A program made the translations under genes and the position numbers. Below the pieces are notes generated by a model. It searched no databases. It was not told the origin of the DNA and saw nothing but the letters and a program-made list of their open reading frames with translations. This document shows, one piece after another, positions 1-3,716 of a DNA stretch of 5,838 nucleotides. The stretch's first letter is position 1, and every line of letters begins with the position of its first letter. Origin of the DNA: an uncultured Georgenia sp. (lineage in GTDB: Bacteria > Actinomycetota > Actinomycetes > Actinomycetales > Actinomycetaceae); contig NZ_CALGNQ010000012.1 in the NCBI RefSeq assembly GCF_937958535.1, positions 1 through 5,838 on the forward strand, read 5' to 3'.

Positions 1-55
1 AGGCGGAGGCGCCGGGGCGCCGGCTCAGCACGGAGGCGGAGGCGCGGGGCGCCGG
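1..55. repeat. Imperfect GC-rich direct repeat, period 33 bp
   Basis: Positions 1-23 and 34-55 are the same sequence except for one missing C in the second copy; both begin AGGCGGAGGCGC and end GGGGCGCCGG. The start-to-start distance is 33 bp. Nothing else marks the function. It may be the tail of an upstream gene cut by the window edge, since plus-strand frames stay open until TGA at 101-103 or 114-116, or it may be non-coding. No convincing protein signature is visible in any frame here. Confidence 0.5.
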
Positions 56-114
56 GTCCACCTCGCGGCGGAGGGCCTGCCCGGCCGGCGCCCCGTACGG
101 TGAAGGGGCACCCT

Positions 115-123
115 GAAGGAGGA
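115..123 (+). promoter_or_regulatory. Ribosome binding site of the YdbS-like gene
   Basis: GAAGGAGGA is a near-perfect anti-Shine-Dalgarno match. It ends 7 nt before the GTG at 131, which is ideal spacing. It decides the start: the alternative in-frame ATG at 152 has no such site. A TANNNT-type hexamer (TACGGT, 96-101) lies upstream but has no recognisable -35 partner, so I do not call a promoter for this operon. Confidence 0.85.
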
Positions 124-130
124 CCCGCCC

Positions 131-709
131 GTGCCCGACACCGGACCCCCGATGTCGCCCCCTGCCCCCACCTCCCTCGCCGAGCCCGCGGCGGCCGCAG
201 CAGGGCCGCCCACCGGCGACGCCGCCACCGGCCCGCGCCCGCCGCGTCACCGGGTGGCGCCCGCGGCCCGCACCTACTGGCTGCTCTCCCGCGCCACCTG
301 GCTCCTCCTCGGCTGGGTGGCCACGCTCGTGCCCGCGGTGCTGTGGGAGCCCGGCCGCCCCTGGCTGCTCGGGGCCGCGGCAGTGCTCACGGTCCTCCTG
401 CTCCCGGCCGTCGCCGTCGCCCCGTGGCTGCGCTACCGCACCCACCGCTGGGAGGCGACCGGGACCGCGGTCTACTCCCGCACCGGGTGGCTCGCGCGCG
501 AGTGGCGCATCGCGCCGCTCTCCCGGGTGCAGACCGTCGAGGCCAAGCGCAGCCTCCTGCACCGTCTCCTCGGGCTCGCGGCGGTCTCGGTGACCACCGG
601 CTCCGCGCAGGGCGCCGTCGTCATCGAGGGGCTCCCCGCCGACGTCGCCGACGCCCTCGTCGGTGAGCTGACCGACGCCGTCGCCCGCACCCGGGGGGAT
701 GCCACGTGA
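131..709 (+). CDS. PH domain-containing membrane protein, YdbS-like (bPH2/DUF304)
   Basis: 192-residue membrane protein with one bacterial PH-like domain, the small partner of a YdbS/YdbT-type pair. Residues 1-47 are an Ala/Pro-rich, probably disordered cytoplasmic tail with no signal-peptide pattern. Two hydrophobic segments follow at about 49-73 and 78-98, forming a hairpin. The bPH2 domain is about 103-187 and shows the family hallmarks: a basic lead-in (RYRTHRWEATG), the strand-turn segment PLSRVQTVEAKRS (129-141), RLLGLAAVSVTT (145-156) and a closing VVIEGLPA. Bacillus YdbS is shorter (about 160 residues); the extra length here is the N-terminal tail. The GTG start is set by the strong ribosome binding site at 115-123. 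The stop overlaps the next gene's GTG in a GTGA tetranucleotide, so the two should be translationally coupled. The biochemical role is unknown; partnership with the downstream protein at the membrane is inferred from context and the known Bacillus pair. Confidence 0.9.
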   Translation: MPDTGPPMSPPAPTSLAEPAAAAAGPPTGDAATGPRPPRHRVAPAARTYWLLSRATWLLLGWVATLVPAVLWEPGRPWLLGAAAVLTVLLLPAVAVAPWLRYRTHRWEATGTAVYSRTGWLAREWRIAPLSRVQTVEAKRSLLHRLLGLAAVSVTTGSAQGAVVIEGLPADVADALVGELTDAVARTRGDAT

Positions 710-2277
710 CCACCCCGGACGTGGCCCACGACGTGGTGGCCGACCTCGGCGTCGACCCCGACGGCCCCGCCGGTCAGGGCCCCGATGCCGCGCCGTGGCA
801 GCGGCTCGACCCGCGCATCGTGCCGGCGGCCCTGCTGCGGATCCTGCCGCGGCTCGTCCCGGCGGCCGCGGGCTGGTGGTTCTTCACCACCGACAACGTC
901 GCCACACGGACCACCGTCATCACCCTGGCCGTGCTCGCCGTGCTCAGCCCGCTGGCCCGGGCGCTGAGCTACGTCACGGTGCGCTACCGGCTCGTCGACG
1001 ACGAGCTGCAGCACACCACCGGGCTGCTCGTCCGGCGCACCAACCGGGTGCCGCTGCACCGCATCCGCACCGTCGACATCACCGCGCCGCTGAGCAACCG
1101 CGTCTTCCGGCTCGCCGTCCTGCGCGTCGGGACCGGGGGCAACGCCGTCCTCGGTGAGGGCACGGTGGTGCTCGACGGCCTGCCGCGGGCCGCCGCCCTC
1201 CACCTGCGGGCCGAGCTGGCCCGGCAGGCCGGCCCGGACGTCACCTCCCAGGTCGCTCCGACCGTCCGCGAGGACGCCGACGGCGCGGTCGTGCAGACGT
1301 TGCGCCGGCGCTGGGTGGTCTACGCGATGGTCGGCACCTCGCTCATCGCCGGGCCGCTGTCCCTCGTCGGCTTCGGCTACGGGGCGGTCTCGCTCGTGGG
1401 CCGGGAGGAGTGGGTCGGTGACCAGCTCGCCGCGCTGCTCGACCGCGTGCCATGGGGGCTGTGGGCGGTGGTGTCGGCCGTCCTCGTCGTCCTCGTCGGG
1501 CTCGCTGCGGGGGCGCTGACCTTCACCGAGGCGTGGTGGGGCTACCGGCTGGTCCGCGAGCCCGGCGGGCGCTTCCTCGCCACCCGCGGTCTGCTCACCA
1601 CCCGCTCGTTCACCGCCGACCAGGACCGACTGCGGGGTGTCACCGTGACCCGCCCCCTCCTCGCCCGGCTGCTCGGCGGCGCCCGGCTGTCACCGGTGAT
1701 GACCGGCCTGAGCCTGCAGCAGCTGATGACCGAGAGCGCGACCATGCTGCCGACCACCACGCGGGATGTGGCCGTCCGGGTGGCGAACGTGCTCCTCGGC
1801 CGCACCGTGCTGGACGAGGAGGTGCTGCCCCCGTCCGGGCCGCTGCGGCGCCACCCCGGGGTCGCCCGCCGCCGCGCGGTGGTGCGGTACCTGGTGCCGG
1901 CCGCGGCGGTGGCCGTGGGTGCCGGCGCCGGTGCGATCGCGGGCTGGTGGGGCTGGTGGCTGCTCCTGGTCCCGGCCGCGCTGGTGCCGGTGGGCGTCGC
2001 CGCCGGCGCGGCGTACTACCGGGCGCTCGGGCACCGGCTCGAGGGCGACCACCTCTACCTGCAGCGCGGCTTCTTCAACCGGCGCACCGACGTGCTGCAG
2101 GTGCGTGGCATCAACGGCGCCCGGGTACGGCAGAGCCCCGTCCAGCGCCTGCTCGGCCTCGCCACCCTCACCGTGACGACGGCGGCAGGCGAGCAGGGGT
2201 ACACCGGCGTCGACCTCGCGCTCGCCGACGCCGCGGCGCTCGCGACCGCGGTCACCGGGGAGCCGGTCACGACCTGA
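706..2277 (+). CDS. PH domain-containing membrane protein, YdbT-like, three bPH2 domains
   Basis: 523-residue membrane protein, the large partner of the YdbS-like protein. It is built as three repeats of a transmembrane hairpin plus a bPH2 domain. Hydrophobic segments lie near 38-60, 68-90, 203-231, 250-275, 392-412 and 413-437. The PH-like domains are about 91-175 (core RVPLHRIRTVDI, 114-125), about 278-365 (core DQDRLRGVTVTRP, 305-317) and about 440-515 (core TDVLQVRGINGARVRQSP, 461-478, then RLLGLATLTVTT). The third domain closely resembles the single domain of the upstream protein. Size and design match Bacillus YdbT (about 490 residues). In B. subtilis the ydbST pair is in the SigW envelope-stress regulon and contributes to resistance to a bacteriocin from a related Bacillus; whether that role holds here is unknown. 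The GTG start overlaps the preceding stop by 4 nt and has a purine-rich GGGGGGAT at 693-700 as its binding site. The first 35 or so residues are acidic, variable-looking sequence. The TGA stop region is nearly duplicated 87 bp downstream. Confidence 0.92.
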   Translation: MTTPDVAHDVVADLGVDPDGPAGQGPDAAPWQRLDPRIVPAALLRILPRLVPAAAGWWFFTTDNVATRTTVITLAVLAVLSPLARALSYVTVRYRLVDDELQHTTGLLVRRTNRVPLHRIRTVDITAPLSNRVFRLAVLRVGTGGNAVLGEGTVVLDGLPRAAALHLRAELARQAGPDVTSQVAPTVREDADGAVVQTLRRRWVVYAMVGTSLIAGPLSLVGFGYGAVSLVGREEWVGDQLAALLDRVPWGLWAVVSAVLVVLVGLAAGALTFTEAWWGYRLVREPGGRFLATRGLLTTRSFTADQDRLRGVTVTRPLLARLLGGARLSPVMTGLSLQQLMTESATMLPTTTRDVAVRVANVLLGRTVLDEEVLPPSGPLRRHPGVARRRAVVRYLVPAAAVAVGAGAGAIAGWWGWWLLLVPAALVPVGVAAGAAYYRALGHRLEGDHLYLQRGFFNRRTDVLQVRGINGARVRQSPVQRLLGLATLTVTTAAGEQGYTGVDLALADAAALATAVTGEPVTT

Positions 2278-2369
2278 CGGGGCGCCGCCCTCGGGGAGGC
2301 GGGAGCCGTGCGCCGCTCGCACGTCGCGGCACCGTCGCGACGACGGCACCCGGCCACGACCTGACGGGG
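2263..2369 (+). repeat. 20-bp near-exact direct repeat of the ydbT-like stop-codon region
   Basis: Positions 2263-2282 and 2350-2369 match at 19 of 20 bases, with 15 consecutive identities (CACGACCTGACGGGG at 2268-2282 and 2355-2369). The first copy holds the last codons and TGA of the YdbT-like gene. The second is 87 bp away, a multiple of 3, so its TGA (2362-2364) is in the same frame. The 28 codons between the two stops contain no stop. The two ends read P-V-T-T-stop and P-A-T-T-stop. A looser similarity (GAGCCGTG at 2303-2310 and 2401-2408) suggests a decayed partial tandem duplication of the gene's 3' end. Confidence 0.75.
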
Positions 2370-2463
2370 GCCGGCCCCGGGCACGTCCCGGCGGTGGCAC
2401 GAGCCGTGAGCTGCGCACGACGTCCGCCTGTCGCGGCGGTCGTGGCGGGTCGATACTCCTGCC
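2278..2463 (+). other. Intergenic region between YdbT-like and AI-2E genes
   Basis: 186 bp without a supported gene. It contains the second copy of the stop-codon repeat (2350-2369), several short GC-rich inverted repeats and, at its right end, a candidate promoter for the AI-2E gene. The inverted repeats are CCGTCG-CGA-CGACGG at 2332-2346, the 12-bp palindrome GGGGCCGGCCCC at 2367-2378, and CCGGG-CACGT-CCCGG at 2377-2391. None is followed by a T-run, so any of them could act as a weak terminator for the upstream operon, but in DNA this GC-rich such stems arise easily. Confidence 0.6.
2332..2346 (+). terminator. Possible weak terminator hairpin after the PH-domain operon
   Basis: A perfect 6-bp stem (CCGTCG / CGACGG) with a 3-nt CGA loop lies 54 nt after the YdbT-like stop. 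There is no U-tract, which is common for actinobacterial terminators but also makes the call unspecific. The hairpin at 2377-2391 (5-bp stem) is an alternative. Confidence 0.25.
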
Positions 2464-2464
2464 A
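2428..2464 (+). promoter_or_regulatory. Candidate leaderless promoter of the AI-2E gene
   Basis: GATACT at 2452-2457 is a reasonable -10 hexamer and one of the few AT-containing stretches nearby. It ends 6 nt before the ATG at 2464, so transcription would be expected to begin at or next to the A of the start codon. A weak -35-like CTGTCG sits at 2428-2433 with an 18-nt spacer (3 of 6 matches to TTGACA). No Shine-Dalgarno sequence precedes the ATG, which fits a leaderless mRNA, a common arrangement in actinobacteria. Confidence 0.5.
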
Positions 2465-3534
2465 TGGCACCGGACGATGCCGCGGTCGTCACCTGGGGCC
2501 GCCGCGCCTGGACGGCGATCGGCGTCATCCTCCTCGCCGTCGGCCTGGTCTACGTGGCGAGCCAGGTGAGCCTCGTCCTCACGCCCTTCGTGCTGGCGCT
2601 CTTCCCGGCGGCGCTGCTCGACCCGGTGGCCGCCCGGCTGCGGGCCACACGCATCCCCGACGCCGTCGTCGCCCTGCTCATCCTGCTCGTCCTGTTCGCC
2701 GTGGTCGTCGCCGCCGGCGCCTTCATCGGGGCGGCGCTGGTGGACCAGGTGCCGCAGATCGTCGACGCCGTCGTCGCGGGTCTGGACCGGCTGGAGACCA
2801 GCGTGGACTGGTCGGTGCTGCCGGGTGACGTCGGCGGGCTGCGCGACCTCGTCACCGGGGCGGGGGCGGCGCTCACGTCCGGGGCGGCGCTGAGCCGGGG
2901 GCTCCTCGCCGCCGAGGCCGTCGGCAGCTTCGTCACCGGCCTCGTCCTCATGGTCGTCGTGCTGTTCTTCTTCCTCAAGGACGGGCGGCGCATCTGGCAG
3001 GCCTTCCTCGACCTCGTGCCCAGCCGCTACCAGGCCCGGGTCGACGCCATGGCCGCCCAGTCGTTCTGGACGCTCGGTGCCTTCTTCCGCGCGCAGCTCC
3101 TCGTCGCGCTCGTCGACGCCGTCTTCATCGGGCTCGGCCTGCTGCTCCTGCGGGTGCCCCTCGTGCTGCCGCTGAGCGTGCTCGTCTTCGTCGGGGGGCT
3201 CTTCCCGATCGTCGGGGCGTTCCTCTCCGGCACGGTGGCGGTCGCGGTGGCGCTCGCGGACCGCGGGCCGGTCGTCGCGCTGGCCGTGCTCGGCGTCGTC
3301 GTGCTCGTCCAGCAGCTCGAGGGCAACGTGCTGGAGCCGTACATCCAGGCCAGGATCATCTCCCTGCACCCACTGGTCATCATCCTCGCCGTGACCACCG
3401 GGGGGATCCTCATGGGGATCCTCGGGGCGTTCCTCGCGGTCCCGGTCGCCGCGGTGGTGGCACGGCTGCTCGACCACCTGCGGGGACGCCCGCCCGCCGC
3501 CGGTCCCGCCGACGACGGCCCGGAGCCGGCGTGA
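2464..3534 (+). CDS. AI-2E family transporter (permease-like membrane protein)
   Basis: 356-residue integral membrane protein of the AI-2E (TqsA/YdiK/PerM) family. Hydrophobic segments are near 16-34, 37-54, 66-93, 153-171, 205-229, 231-258, 265-283 and 302-335, with a soluble stretch at about 94-150. Family landmarks are visible: VVLFFFLKDGRRIW (165-178) after the third membrane block, LFPIVGAFLSGTVAVAVAL (246-264), and the conserved C-terminal block that runs QQLEGNVLEPYI (283-294), then LHPLVIILAV (301-310), then GGILMGILGAFLAVPVAAV (313-331). Length is normal for the family. Members have been linked to autoinducer-2 export in E. coli (TqsA) and to Na+/H+ antiport in other bacteria, so the name does not prove AI-2 transport; the substrate here is unknown. 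The ATG start has no ribosome binding site but sits 6 nt after a -10-like element, suggesting leaderless expression. The 20-residue Pro/Ala/Asp-rich C-terminal tail is probably disordered and cytoplasmic. It lies 186 bp after the PH-domain operon and is probably transcribed separately. Confidence 0.93.
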   Translation: MAPDDAAVVTWGRRAWTAIGVILLAVGLVYVASQVSLVLTPFVLALFPAALLDPVAARLRATRIPDAVVALLILLVLFAVVVAAGAFIGAALVDQVPQIVDAVVAGLDRLETSVDWSVLPGDVGGLRDLVTGAGAALTSGAALSRGLLAAEAVGSFVTGLVLMVVVLFFFLKDGRRIWQAFLDLVPSRYQARVDAMAAQSFWTLGAFFRAQLLVALVDAVFIGLGLLLLRVPLVLPLSVLVFVGGLFPIVGAFLSGTVAVAVALADRGPVVALAVLGVVVLVQQLEGNVLEPYIQARIISLHPLVIILAVTTGGILMGILGAFLAVPVAAVVARLLDHLRGRPPAAGPADDGPEPA

Positions 3535-3549
3535 GCCGTCCCGCTCGCC

Positions 3550-3572
3550 GAGGCTGCGGGGAAGCCCGCCTC
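3550..3572 (+). terminator. Candidate terminator hairpin of the AI-2E gene
   Basis: GAG-GCT-GCGGG-GAAG-CCCGC-CTC forms a 5-bp GC stem with a GAAG loop, extended by 3 more pairs beyond a 3-nt bulge. It starts 15 nt after the stop codon at 3534. No T-run follows, as is usual in this GC range. Its position and structure make it the best terminator candidate for this gene. Confidence 0.45.
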
Positions 3573-3665
3573 CTGACGTCGCGGGGCGCGCGGGGGAGTG
3601 GGAGCCGGTGCCGGCGTCGGCGCATGCGCGGCCGCGGGGAGCCGTTGGGGGCGCCCGCCGCCGAC

Positions 3666-3701
3666 CCGGCCTGGGACGCGTAGGCCCCGCTGCCCAGCCG
3701 G
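3666..3701 (-). terminator. Candidate terminator hairpin of the flavoprotein gene
   Basis: CCGGCCTGGG (3666-3675) pairs with CCCAGCCGG (3693-3701), giving 9 base pairs with one bulged C and a 17-nt loop. A competing smaller stem, GGCCT/AGGCC, is at 3668-3672 and 3682-3686. It begins 15 nt past the minus-strand stop at 3717-3719, in the convergent gap. As a stem it is symmetrical and could also stop transcription coming from the AI-2E side. Confidence 0.4.
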
Positions 3702-3716
3702 AGGCGGCCGCCGCGC

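Noticed and set aside
1..61. Divergent minus-strand gene starting with GTG at 61
   Set aside because: There is no ribosome binding site, only 20 codons are visible, and the peptide is Ala/Arg/Ser low complexity from the GC-rich repeat.
1452..2828. 458-codon plus-strand open frame spanning the YdbT-like end, the gap and the AI-2E start
   Set aside because: Composition is almost only Arg, Gly, Ala and Pro, and it overlaps two recognised genes in another frame.
1690..3477. 595-codon open frame on the minus strand, antisense to the YdbT-like and AI-2E genes
   Set aside because: The product is a low-complexity run of His, Asp, Glu, Arg and Gly with no domain or membrane pattern. It is a shadow caused by GC-rich third positions of two well-supported plus-strand genes.
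3601..3647. Imperfect repeat GGAGCCGGTG / GGAGCCGTTG around the 10-bp palindrome in the convergent gap
   Set aside because: It is too short and GC-driven to separate from chance; no recognisable operator or attachment site.
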